A stretch of DNA of 6,329 nt from Chlamydiota bacterium (GCA_029556005.1 JAKQGT010000093.1:1-6329), one strand, 5' to 3'. Shown: positions 1-6,123, counted from the first letter of the stretch. The notes: a model not told the origin generated them from the sequence alone. Translations and numbers: made by a program.

Positions 1-125
1 CCAGCAGAGGCGAGATAAGGAACTTTTTCAAAAGAGGGGCTACGGGTTTCTCGTTGGAGGGCTGAGAAAAAAGAATGTAACATTCCTAAAGTTACTACTC
101 TGCCCACATCAAACGCTGCACTCAT
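1..125 (-). CDS. Partial hypothetical protein, N-terminal 41 codons
   Basis: This is an open frame on the minus strand that starts with ATG at 125-123 and runs off the left edge of the window. An AGGAG Shine-Dalgarno sequence (complement of 131-135) lies 5 nt before the ATG, which strongly supports both the gene and the start. The visible protein begins MSAAFDVGRVVTLGMLHSFF and continues with a polar stretch rich in Arg, Ser and Glu. I do not recognise the family, and 41 residues are too few to assign a domain. It lies 86 bp downstream of another minus-strand gene of unknown function, so the two may be cotranscribed, although an AT-only palindrome lies between them. The SD is partly embedded in a short AT hairpin (134-140 with 145-151), which could lower initiation. 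Gene existence is well supported; function is unknown. Confidence 0.7.
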   Translation of the reverse strand, partial: MSAAFDVGRVVTLGMLHSFFSALQRETRSPSFEKVPYLASA

Positions 126-200
126 AATTACTCCTAAAAATCATTTTTTAGTGGAAATAATAATGAAAGCTTTAATTACACACAAGCTTAAAATTAATAA

Positions 201-218
201 TAATTAAAATTTTAATTA
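201..218. repeat. 18-bp perfect AT-only palindrome at a gene end
   Basis: The sequence TAATTAAAATTTTAATTA is its own reverse complement and contains the stop codon (214-212) of the minus-strand gene before it. It contains no G or C, so a hairpin formed in RNA would be weak, and no clear T-run follows it on the minus strand. It may be a weak terminator, a protein-binding palindrome, or simply a product of the extreme local AT content. Confidence 0.35.
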
Positions 219-688
219 GAGTAGTAACTACATAAACGATTAGAAATATTTCCTAAATAATCGGTAAAGCCCGAAGCGGTCTGATAAGTCTCTTTTTCGA
301 TCTGGAGTGTATGGAAAAGGCGTGCCCCACACAAAGCCCCGACAACGGGGACCATCTCTTTTCCATGATGTTCAATGTGACAACAAAAGAAGAGGGTTGC
401 CACAATAAGACAGAGTCGAGAATCGAGTTTTAAACTCAAGCTTTGCGCAACGATATCTGTACAACCCGATGCACATCCCTCTGGTAAGTTGGTGATATCC
501 TCCGTGAGGTGCGGGACAAGGGCGTGTATTGCTAATCCAACTCCTGTAGAAATAGCAAAACGTTGACCATCGACTTTGATTGCCAAGGCAACAATGAACA
601 CCCCACAAAAAGTTTTCGTCAAATTGTAATAATCGGGCAAAACGGGCGTATGATTTTCCCCACACCCTTTAGTAGAACAACAACTCAT
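212..688 (-). CDS. Hypothetical Cys-rich, probably membrane-associated protein (158 aa)
   Basis: I do not recognise this protein. The ATG at 688-686 is supported by GGAG (complement of 696-699) 7 nt upstream. The N-terminus has a CC pair and a further Cys in the first nine residues. Hydrophobic stretches lie near residues 27-39, 46-60, 88-104 and 113-127; they are short and interrupted by charged residues or His, so they may be membrane-dipping or buried helices rather than clear transmembrane segments. Cys occurs about eleven times, including GCASGC near 71-76 and CC near 100-101 next to the His-rich HIEHH, which would suit metal binding or disulfides. The C-terminus is polar (YSN end). The gene is divergent from tRNA-His and upstream of the partial gene at the left edge. 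A second, 97-codon minus frame nested inside it has no recognisable features and was not annotated. Confidence 0.6.
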   Translation of the reverse strand: MSCCSTKGCGENHTPVLPDYYNLTKTFCGVFIVALAIKVDGQRFAISTGVGLAIHALVPHLTEDITNLPEGCASGCTDIVAQSLSLKLDSRLCLIVATLFFCCHIEHHGKEMVPVVGALCGARLFHTLQIEKETYQTASGFTDYLGNISNRLCSYYSN

Positions 689-722
689 AGGGATGCTCCA
701 AAATTTCTCCTGTAACAGGCTA

Positions 723-742
723 CTCTAAATATTTTTTTAGAG
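723..742. repeat. Small inverted repeat in the leader of the Cys-rich protein gene
   Basis: CTCTAAA (723-729) pairs with TTTAGAG (736-742) across a 6-nt loop. Next to it, CCTGT-A-ACAGG (709-719) forms a second small hairpin. Both lie between the tRNA-His promoter and the minus-strand start at 688, so both would be in the 5' leader or promoter of the Cys-rich protein gene. The stems are short, and the role, if any, is unknown. Confidence 0.3.
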
Positions 743-783
743 CAACAAGTTTTAACGCGTTAGCCCTGCATTTTAACTCTTTA

Positions 784-813
784 TTGACCAAAATCGCCCC
801 AATACGCTACAAA
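784..813 (+). promoter_or_regulatory. Probable sigma70-type promoter of tRNA-His
   Basis: A -35 box TTGACC (784-789; consensus TTGACA) is followed after 18 bp by TACAAA (808-813; consensus TATAAT). A purine-rich discriminator with a G-run (815-819) follows. Transcription would begin about 6-8 bp later, roughly 10 bp before the mature tRNA. The position and the quality of the -35 box make this a credible housekeeping promoter. Confidence 0.6.
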
Positions 814-828
814 TGGGGGCTATTTTCT

Positions 829-903
829 GGCGGTCGTAGCTCAGCTGGTTAGAGCACTGGATTGTGGTTCCAGATGTCGCGGGTTCGAATCCCGTCGATC
901 GCC
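829..903 (+). tRNA. tRNA-His (anticodon GTG)
   Basis: The full cloverleaf can be drawn. The acceptor stem pairs 830-836 with 896-902 and contains one G-U. The D-stem pairs GCTC (839-842) with GAGC (852-855). The anticodon stem CTGGA/TCCAG (857-861 with 869-873) encloses GTG at 864-866, which reads histidine codons. The variable loop is ATGTC, and the T-arm GCGGG-TTCGAAT-CCCGT spans 879-895. As in other bacterial tRNA-His, an extra G at -1 (829) can pair with discriminator C73 (903); this is the identity element for histidyl-tRNA synthetase. If C73 is 903, the CCA end is not fully encoded, since only CA follows, and it would be added by the CCA-adding enzyme. No strong terminator hairpin follows, but a run of seven T lies at 941-947. 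Confidence 0.95.
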
Positions 904-998
904 CATTTGTCCCCAAATCATTTCGGTATACAAGCGTCTCTTTTTTTGTTAATCTAAAATTGAATTGAATAGAGGGGTTTCAGAGTGGGAAATGCCCA

Positions 999-1172
999 CA
1001 AGTAATACCATTTCTGAAAAATAAAATCGAATTTGACAAGGAGACAGCACAAATTTTTATTTCTGGAGCAAGCGACCATTGCCAAGCGGCAAGGCGCGAG
1101 TGAAGACTAAAAATTTGTTGCTAAGCCGACGGCGTCAAATGCGATTTTATTTTTGATAAATGGTATCAAGTA
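999..1172. mobile_element. MITE-like palindromic element with 6-bp target duplication
   Basis: A 162-bp element (1005-1166) begins ATACCATTT and ends AAATGGTAT. Its outer 33 bp form an inverted repeat with 30 of 33 positions paired (left arm 1005-1037, right arm 1134-1166). Further inside, AAATTTTTA (left) pairs with TAAAAATTT (right), and at the exact centre TTGCC-AAGC-GGCAA (1079-1092) forms a hairpin. Everything is symmetric about 1085.5. The hexamer CAAGTA occurs immediately outside both ends (999-1004 and 1167-1172), as expected for a target-site duplication; because the neighbouring bases are A and T, the duplication could also be read as 7 bp. There is no meaningful open frame inside, so any transposase would have to act in trans. 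The right end lies one base before the ftsK ATG. If transcribed, the element would form a long hairpin in the ftsK leader. I do not know a named family for it. Confidence 0.75.
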
Positions 1173-1173
1173 A

Positions 1174-3435
1174 ATGGAAAAGAAAAAAACGATTCATCCA
1201 GAAATTAAAGGGCTGCTCACTCTCATTGCGAGTTTAATTCTCCTTTTATGTTTGCTTAGTTTTGTGCAGGGTGCTCCCAAAGCAAATTGGATCGGAATCG
1301 TGGGATATGGCATCGGCCTGACCTTCATGTATCTTTTTGGGATCAGCTCTTACGCCATTGCCCTCTATGTGGGATGGATGGGATGGAAGCTATTAAGTAA
1401 CGCAGCTTCTCAGCCCTTTCGAATGAAAAGTCTCTATTTTGGAATAGGGATCCTTTCTGTGGGCGTCTTGCTGAATGTCTATGCCGAGGGGGGCTATATC
1501 ACCAGTCCCTTCATGCAAACCCATACCTATTCTGAGGTCTATTTAAGCAACTACCCGATTCCCCATAAAGTCGTCCGCTTCAATTTAGGAGGGGTTCCTC
1601 TCTACTATCTTTATCGGGATCTTCCCACCTTTAATCTCCAGCACTTACTCAGTAATTTAGGGGTCGTGATCACCTTTTCGATCACAGGGCTCATGTCTCT
1701 CATTCTTTTTACCAATACACGTGTCATTCCCCTTCTCAAAAATCTGGGAAATTTTGTTAAAACCTTAGGAAAATTCTTCAGAAAAGTCGTTAAAGACCTC
1801 ACCCCTGTTAAAGTCAAAGCCAAACCCATCCCACTTGATAAGGCTCACGCTTCACTCCAACAACTCCCCCTTCAGATAAAACCGGTTATCAAAGAAGAGG
1901 AGGTCATTTCAGATGTGAAAATTTCCACCCATTTAGAACGAAAAGCCCCCACTCCCCCTAGCCGCCAGCAAGGGTCAACACCCTATCAGGGAGCCTATAA
2001 GCGTTTTCGCCTCCCCCCCCTCACTTTGCTGACAACAGCAAAAAAAATGGATCAACCCACTCTGAAAAAAGATTTAAAACGTCAGGCAACCATTCTTGAG
2101 GAAACACTCCTAAGTTTTGGTGTCGAAGCACGGGTTGGGGAAATCAATTGCGGCCCGACAATCACTTCCTTTGAAGTACACCCCCCCATTGGCGTAAAAG
2201 TTCAAAAAATCAAAGTCCTAGAAAACGACATTGCCCTCAATTTACAAGCGAAATCGATTCGGATCATTGCACCCATCCCCGGTAAAGCAGCAGTCGGTGT
2301 CGAAGTCCCTTCCCTGTATCCACAGGAGGTGGGCTTTAAAGAAATGCTCGCAGAGCATCAAAAAGGGGGTAAAAAACTCCACATCCCCATCCTCCTGGGG
2401 CAAACTGTCACGGGGGAAAATGTCGTCTGTGATCTCACGAAGATGCCCCACTGCATTATTGCAGGGGCGACAGGCTCTGGAAAATCGGTTTGTATCAACA
2501 GTATTGTGATGTCCATTTTGATGACGGCACGTCCCGATGAAATCCGCCTCTTGTTAGTCGATCCCAAAAAAGTAGAACTTAGCGCCTATTCTAATCTCCC
2601 CCATATGATTGCCCCGATTATCACAGAAGCTCATGGGGCCTATGCCGCCCTCAATTGGTTGGTGAAGGAGATGGGAGAGCGGTACGAGCTCTTTAAACGT
2701 CTCAAACTCCGTAATATCCATGCCTTTAATCATCGCAAAGTCCGTCCTGAAAAGGAGGCCGAACTCGCTGATGGCATGGAGGTCCCCGCCAAAATGCCCT
2801 ATTTGGTAGCGATCATTGATGAATTCGCAGATCTCATGATGGCTTCTAGCTCAGATTTAGAAACTCCGATTGCTCGCATTGCTCAAATGGCACGCGCAGT
2901 GGGCATTCATCTGATTTTGGCAACACAACGCCCTTCTCGAGAAGTGATTACAGGTCTGATCAAAGCCAACTTCCCGAGCCGGATCGCCTTTAAAGTTGCT
3001 AGTCGGGTGAATAGCCAAATCATTCTCGATGAAAATGGTGCGGAAACGCTCCTCGGAAATGGGGATTTACTTTTCCTCCCTCCCGGAAGCTCGCAGCTCA
3101 TCAGGGCTCAAGGGGTTTTCATTCGGGATGAAGATATCAACCGCGTGATTACCCATATCGAAAGTCAAATGGGACCGCAGTACCTGATCAAATCTTTTGA
3201 CCACATGGCTCCTGAGCAATCTGAAAGCTTGGGTGGGGGAGATGCAAAGGATGATCTCTACAGCCAAGCCTTTCAGATTGTCACCCAAACAGGAACGGCT
3301 TCCACCACTTTTCTCCAAAGGAAGCTCAAAATCGGTTATGCACGAGCCGCTTCCCTTATGGACGAACTCGAAACCCATGGTGTCATCGGTCCTCAAGAGG
3401 GAAGCCGCCGCCGCGTTCTCCTAGATTCTAAGTAA
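1174..3435 (+). CDS. ftsK: DNA translocase FtsK
   Basis: FtsK is a septal, membrane-anchored, ATP-driven DNA pump that clears chromosome ends through the closing septum and activates XerCD recombination at dif. This copy is complete at 753 residues. Hydrophobic segments at about 12-31, 39-55, 57-74, 86-103 and 161-181 form the membrane anchor. A basic, Pro-rich linker of only about 100 residues follows (190-290), much shorter than in E. coli. The alpha/beta motor carries Walker A GATGSGKS (431-438), Walker B ending in D549-E550, and the family signature QRPSREVITGLIKANFPSR. The gamma winged helix (about 690-750, with IGYARAA) reads polar DNA motifs. ATG 1174 is the only credible start: a TAA codon lies in frame directly before it and the next Met is about 50 codons in. 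No Shine-Dalgarno sequence precedes it, because the palindromic element lies directly upstream. In FtsZ-less chlamydiae FtsK is known as a key divisome protein. Confidence 0.97.
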   Translation: MEKKKTIHPEIKGLLTLIASLILLLCLLSFVQGAPKANWIGIVGYGIGLTFMYLFGISSYAIALYVGWMGWKLLSNAASQPFRMKSLYFGIGILSVGVLLNVYAEGGYITSPFMQTHTYSEVYLSNYPIPHKVVRFNLGGVPLYYLYRDLPTFNLQHLLSNLGVVITFSITGLMSLILFTNTRVIPLLKNLGNFVKTLGKFFRKVVKDLTPVKVKAKPIPLDKAHASLQQLPLQIKPVIKEEEVISDVKISTHLERKAPTPPSRQQGSTPYQGAYKRFRLPPLTLLTTAKKMDQPTLKKDLKRQATILEETLLSFGVEARVGEINCGPTITSFEVHPPIGVKVQKIKVLENDIALNLQAKSIRIIAPIPGKAAVGVEVPSLYPQEVGFKEMLAEHQKGGKKLHIPILLGQTVTGENVVCDLTKMPHCIIAGATGSGKSVCINSIVMSILMTARPDEIRLLLVDPKKVELSAYSNLPHMIAPIITEAHGAYAALNWLVKEMGERYELFKRLKLRNIHAFNHRKVRPEKEAELADGMEVPAKMPYLVAIIDEFADLMMASSSDLETPIARIAQMARAVGIHLILATQRPSREVITGLIKANFPSRIAFKVASRVNSQIILDENGAETLLGNGDLLFLPPGSSQLIRAQGVFIRDEDINRVITHIESQMGPQYLIKSFDHMAPEQSESLGGGDAKDDLYSQAFQIVTQTGTASTTFLQRKLKIGYARAASLMDELETHGVIGPQEGSRRRVLLDSK

Positions 3436-3464
3436 CAGACGCAAGAAAGACTAGACCTAAAATT

Positions 3465-3508
3465 TCCTGCAAGTAAGATGCAGTCAGGAGAGAGAAGATG
3501 TCCTGATG
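3465..3508 (+). promoter_or_regulatory. Translation-initiation region with two-codon mini-ORF and alternative anti-SD copies
   Basis: The Shine-Dalgarno AGGAG (3486-3490) is 15 nt from the receiver-MBL start at 3506, which is too far, but 7 nt from another ATG at 3498. That ATG begins a minimal frame, ATG-TCC-TGA (3498-3506), whose stop overlaps the real start as TGATG. Ribosomes may therefore load at 3498, terminate after two codons and restart at 3506. TCCTG occurs on both sides of the SD (3465-3469 and 3501-3505), and each copy can pair with CAGGA at 3485-3489, so two mutually exclusive short hairpins could mask it. What is seen is the sequence arrangement; the coupling is inferred. Confidence 0.4.
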
Positions 3509-4837
3509 AAAAAAAAGTGGAAAATCTTAATTGGAGATCCTTCTACGGCATTGATTGATGCAATCTTAACGTCGAAGGAAGCAGCAGACTATGAAATCGC
3601 AACGGCAAAAACGGGCTCTCTTGTCCTCAAAAAAATCCAAGAATTTGAACCCGATTTACTCATTTTAGATCTCATGATGCCTCATCTTCACGGTATCGAA
3701 GTGATGAAAACGATCAAGACCAATAAACGCTACAGTTCTATGGGTATCATCGTTTCCTCATACCACGTGATGGTTCAAAATTACCATGCAGCGATCGAAG
3801 AAGGAGCTGACTATTTCCTGGTGAAGCCTTTTGAAATGGGGCAACTGTTTGCACTGATCAAAGAGTTTTTTGCAGGAACCTTAAAACCCTCCCCTTTTAC
3901 TCTCAAAAGTGGCCATGAAATCCTTCAAACGCACTGCTATCACCCCATTCCCTCTACTCTCAGCTCATACATGCGCTTTTGGGGAACGCGAGGGTCTAAC
4001 CCTGTAGCCGGTTCAGAGTATGTCCGTTATGGAGGAAACACCTCCTGTTTAGAATTGCGCTATGGAGAGGACCTGCTGATTATCGACGCAGGGACAGGGA
4101 TCCGACAACTCGGGGATATCATTGATCTTGAAGACTCTCAAACCGTTCATCTCTTCATCTCCCATACCCACTGGGATCATATTACGGGATTTCCTTTCTT
4201 TGGCCCTCTTTATAAGAAGAATTGCAATGTCGTGGTGTGGGCACCCGTCGGCTTTGAAAAGAGCACCAAAGAGCTCTTTACCAATATGCTTGCCTATGCG
4301 TATTTTCCTGTACGTCTCGATGAAATGAAAGCAAAAGTTACATTCAAAGAGCTCCGAGACAACCGCCCCGTTTCCATCGGGAACATCATTGTCGATTGCC
4401 ACTTCACGAATCACCCCGGACCAACCGTTGGCTTCAAAATCAAATCCCCCAATAAAACGATTGGGTATATTACCGACAATGAAGTCCTGTTTGGCTATCA
4501 TGGCCACCCGAATGAAATCCATCTCAAGCACCCCCTGCTCGAACCCCACCTCCACCTCATAGATTTTCTCAAAGATTGCGATACGATCGTTCACGAAGCT
4601 CAGTATTTTCCCGAAGAGTACTACCGCAAAACAGGATGGGGACACTCTTCTATTCCCAATGCAACTGTCCTCATGAAATATACCGGTTGTAAAGATTGGA
4701 TCGTCACCCATCATGATCCCAACCATAAAGATAACGACTTACAAGTCAAACTGCAGCTTCATCATGATATCATTGAGGAGTGCAACCTCAAGATCCATGT
4801 AGATATTGCCTACGATGGGCTCATGTTACCATTCTAA
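3506..4837 (+). CDS. Receiver domain fused to metallo-beta-lactamase-fold hydrolase
   Basis: This 443-residue two-domain protein is predicted to be a cytoplasmic signalling enzyme. Residues 1-123 form a CheY-like receiver with phospho-acceptor D55 in LDLMMP, a switch Ser at 84 or 85, and K107-P108. The usual acidic pair is reduced to G10-D11, so metal binding and phosphorylation may be weakened. After a linker (about 124-155) the MBL domain opens with FWGTRGSNP (158-166), typical of the PhnP/TaR3-like group of phosphodiesterase-type MBL proteins. Metal ligands are visible: HTHWDH (220-225), H303 in TNHPG, bridging D324 in YITDNE, and H402-H403 near the end. The substrate cannot be told from sequence; a phosphodiester or cyclic nucleotide is plausible by family. 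No histidine kinase gene is adjacent. The gene lies 70 bp after ftsK on the same strand and could be cotranscribed with it. Its 3' end overlaps the opposite-strand hydrolase gene by 12 bp. Confidence 0.9.
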   Translation: MKKKWKILIGDPSTALIDAILTSKEAADYEIATAKTGSLVLKKIQEFEPDLLILDLMMPHLHGIEVMKTIKTNKRYSSMGIIVSSYHVMVQNYHAAIEEGADYFLVKPFEMGQLFALIKEFFAGTLKPSPFTLKSGHEILQTHCYHPIPSTLSSYMRFWGTRGSNPVAGSEYVRYGGNTSCLELRYGEDLLIIDAGTGIRQLGDIIDLEDSQTVHLFISHTHWDHITGFPFFGPLYKKNCNVVVWAPVGFEKSTKELFTNMLAYAYFPVRLDEMKAKVTFKELRDNRPVSIGNIIVDCHFTNHPGPTVGFKIKSPNKTIGYITDNEVLFGYHGHPNEIHLKHPLLEPHLHLIDFLKDCDTIVHEAQYFPEEYYRKTGWGHSSIPNATVLMKYTGCKDWIVTHHDPNHKDNDLQVKLQLHHDIIEECNLKIHVDIAYDGLMLPF

Positions 4838-5590
4838 CTTCAGACTCACTTTCTCCTGATAAGCGATAGAAATAGAGAGATCGCGCTTCATATGCTCTTG
4901 AATCCTTTTAAGGGCAAGTTCGGGATGGTTACATTCAGAAGAAAGATGGGCTAAGTAGATGTGTTTCAACCCTGGATGGTCGATCTCTTGAAGGAGCTGA
5001 CCACAGGCCTCATTTGAAAGGTGCCCTTGCCTTCCCAAAACGCGTTGTTTGTAAACTAGAGGCCGCGGGCACGCATAAACCATCGAAGGTTCGTGATTAG
5101 CCTCAATATAGAGGTAATCACACCCTTCTAAATGGGCTTTGACAAGTGTTGTCACAAACCCTAAATCGGCACAGACACCGATTTTGATCCCCTCGATTCT
5201 AAAGGTAAAAGCAACGGGATCGAGAGTGTCATGCTGCACACTAAACGGGTGAATCTCAATATCCCCAAACTCAAACGTTTCTCCCGTAGAAAAAATCTTG
5301 AACCGAGGTTTTTCACGCACTTCTTTCAAGATCGCTTTTGCGGTTTCACTATTGGAAAAGACGGGAATCTGCAGCTTCTCTGTAACCTTTTCGAGCCCCC
5401 GAATATGATCCCCATGCTCATGCGTAATTAAAATCGCATCGATCTCTCCGATATCGACATCGATTTCCCCCAACTTTTCTGTGAGTGCTTTTAAACTAAT
5501 GCCGACATCAACGAGAAGTTTTGTTTCATCACTCTCGATGTAAATGGCATTTCCTTTTGAACCTGAGGCTAGGGGGCAAAATTTTCGCAT
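4826..5590 (-). CDS. yycJ: YycJ/WalJ-type MBL-fold metallohydrolase
   Basis: This 254-residue single-domain MBL-fold protein is of the YycJ (WalJ) type, in the COG1235 group. It starts MRKFCPLASGSKGNAIYIES, the typical family N-terminus. Metal-site motifs in order are HEHGDH (57-62), H120 in VQHD, D142 in ADLG, the GHLSN signature (H190) and H215 in AHLSSECN. All expected ligands are present and the length is close to the Bacillus protein. In Firmicutes the family is linked to WalRK cell-wall control and to nuclease or DNA-repair activity; chlamydiae lack WalRK, so the role here is open. I chose ATG 5590-5588 because homologues begin at this point. A TTG seven codons upstream (5611-5609) would add MSIKKYV and would lie next to the palindrome. 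Neither start has a good Shine-Dalgarno sequence. A YycJ gene near ftsK is also my recollection for Chlamydia. Confidence 0.88.
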   Translation of the reverse strand: MRKFCPLASGSKGNAIYIESDETKLLVDVGISLKALTEKLGEIDVDIGEIDAILITHEHGDHIRGLEKVTEKLQIPVFSNSETAKAILKEVREKPRFKIFSTGETFEFGDIEIHPFSVQHDTLDPVAFTFRIEGIKIGVCADLGFVTTLVKAHLEGCDYLYIEANHEPSMVYACPRPLVYKQRVLGRQGHLSNEACGQLLQEIDHPGLKHIYLAHLSSECNHPELALKRIQEHMKRDLSISIAYQEKVSLKLEW

Positions 5591-5601
5591 GACGTATTTT
5601 T

Positions 5602-5673
5602 TTATACTCAAATAACTTCAAAAGTCGGTTTTGGGCTAGCCCAAAACCGACTTTTGAAATTGTTTGAATATAA
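5602..5673. repeat. 72-bp imperfect palindrome with 42-bp perfect core
   Basis: The core 5617-5658 is a perfect palindrome of two 21-bp arms with no spacer, centred between 5637 and 5638 in GGGCTAGCCC. The left arm reads TTCAAAAGTCGGTTTTGGGCT. Pairing continues outward with only three mismatches (5616/5659, 5613/5662 and 5607/5668) to TTATA/TATAA ends at 5602 and 5673, giving 33 of 36 pairs per arm. No target duplication is visible at its ends. It lies between two divergent genes, 11 bp from the ATG of the YycJ-type gene, so an intrinsic terminator of a flanking gene is unlikely. A transcript of the YycJ-type gene starting upstream of it would carry a very stable hairpin in its leader. It could be an insertion of a palindromic repeat family, an operator, or a replication or cruciform-related site. 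Confidence 0.8.
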
Positions 5674-5729
5674 CATGCTTATCCAAAACTTTCTACATAT
5701 TTTTCTCGTGAAAACAAAAACAAATAATA

Positions 5730-5759
5730 TTGACATTATTAATTAATCGTTTTTATACG
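5730..5759 (+). promoter_or_regulatory. Strong sigma70-type promoter of the 109-aa protein gene
   Basis: A perfect -35 box TTGACA (5730-5735) is followed after 18 bp by TATACG (5754-5759), or after 17 bp by TTATAC (5753-5758). Transcription would start near 5765, leaving a leader of about 24 nt before ATG 5789. This placement also argues against a GTG start at 5759. Confidence 0.65.
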
Positions 5760-5788
5760 TGAAAATTAGTTCATGGAAAAATAAACGC

Positions 5789-6118
5789 ATGAAAAATAGA
5801 GAGCTTTTACAAGAGATAGACATCACATTAGATCAATTGATCAAAAATGCTGCTGCACTCACAGAAATTTCCTCTGATCCTTTGTATGAAACCGAAGTGC
5901 AAGCTTTGAATAAAACACAAGGGAGTCTCCTTGCCCACTTGCTCCATCTCGATCAACATCTAAAGGAGAGACAAAAAGATTCCGCTTCAACATCTATTCA
6001 TCAAAAACTCACGATTTTTAGTGAGCTCAGCTCTAATCTTGCCAAATCGATCCAAGAGTCCTATGCAAAACCTTCTGTAAAACAACGCAAAAAATGCGCA
6101 AAAACCTCAAATTCTTAG
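5789..6118 (+). CDS. Small helical hypothetical protein (109 aa)
   Basis: I do not recognise this protein. It begins MKNRELLQEIDITLDQLIKN and is predicted, from the spacing of Leu and Ile in an amphipathic pattern, to be almost all alpha-helical, with two or three helices over residues 1-90. There is no signal peptide or membrane segment. The tail (about 93-109) is polar and basic (KQRKKCAK). Small acidic-to-neutral helical proteins of this kind include secretion chaperones and FlgN-like proteins, but nothing specific supports that reading. ATG 5789 is preferred because it lies about 24 nt after the predicted transcription start; a weak GGAAAA lies about 11 nt upstream. A GTG at 5759 in the same frame would fall inside the -10 region. 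The gene is divergent from the YycJ-type gene, and its TAG stop is six bases before the third inverted repeat. Confidence 0.72.
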   Translation: MKNRELLQEIDITLDQLIKNAAALTEISSDPLYETEVQALNKTQGSLLAHLLHLDQHLKERQKDSASTSIHQKLTIFSELSSNLAKSIQESYAKPSVKQRKKCAKTSNS

Positions 6119-6123
6119 ATAGT

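Noticed and set aside
809..910. 9-bp inverted repeat ACAAATGGG / CCCATTTGT flanking tRNA-His
   Set aside because: The left copy overlaps the predicted -10 box and would not be in the transcript, and the right copy includes the acceptor end; it is probably coincidental.
904..998. Intrinsic terminator after tRNA-His
   Set aside because: A run of seven T (941-947) is present, but the only hairpin (905-918, 5-bp stem) is about 22 bases away, so a standard terminator is not supported.
1005..1166. Element before ftsK as a structured riboswitch or small RNA gene
   Set aside because: The terminal inverted repeats plus flanking hexamer duplication are better explained by insertion; no conserved riboswitch motif is seen.
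3971..3973. Internal ATG giving a free MBL domain from the fusion gene
   Set aside because: Met156 is at the domain border, but no Shine-Dalgarno sequence precedes it.
4049..4726. Long 225-codon open frame antisense to the receiver-MBL gene
   Set aside because: It lies wholly opposite conserved MBL motifs, has no recognisable domain and no ribosome site, and is explained by codon bias of the real gene.
5591..5611. TTG start seven codons upstream for the YycJ-type gene
   Set aside because: The family N-terminus corresponds to ATG 5590, and the TTG has no Shine-Dalgarno sequence and lies inside the outer arm of the palindrome.
5759..5788. GTG start 10 codons upstream for the 109-aa protein
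   Set aside because: It falls inside the predicted -10 region of a strong TTGACA promoter, so it would not be transcribed; ATG 5789 fits the predicted transcript start.
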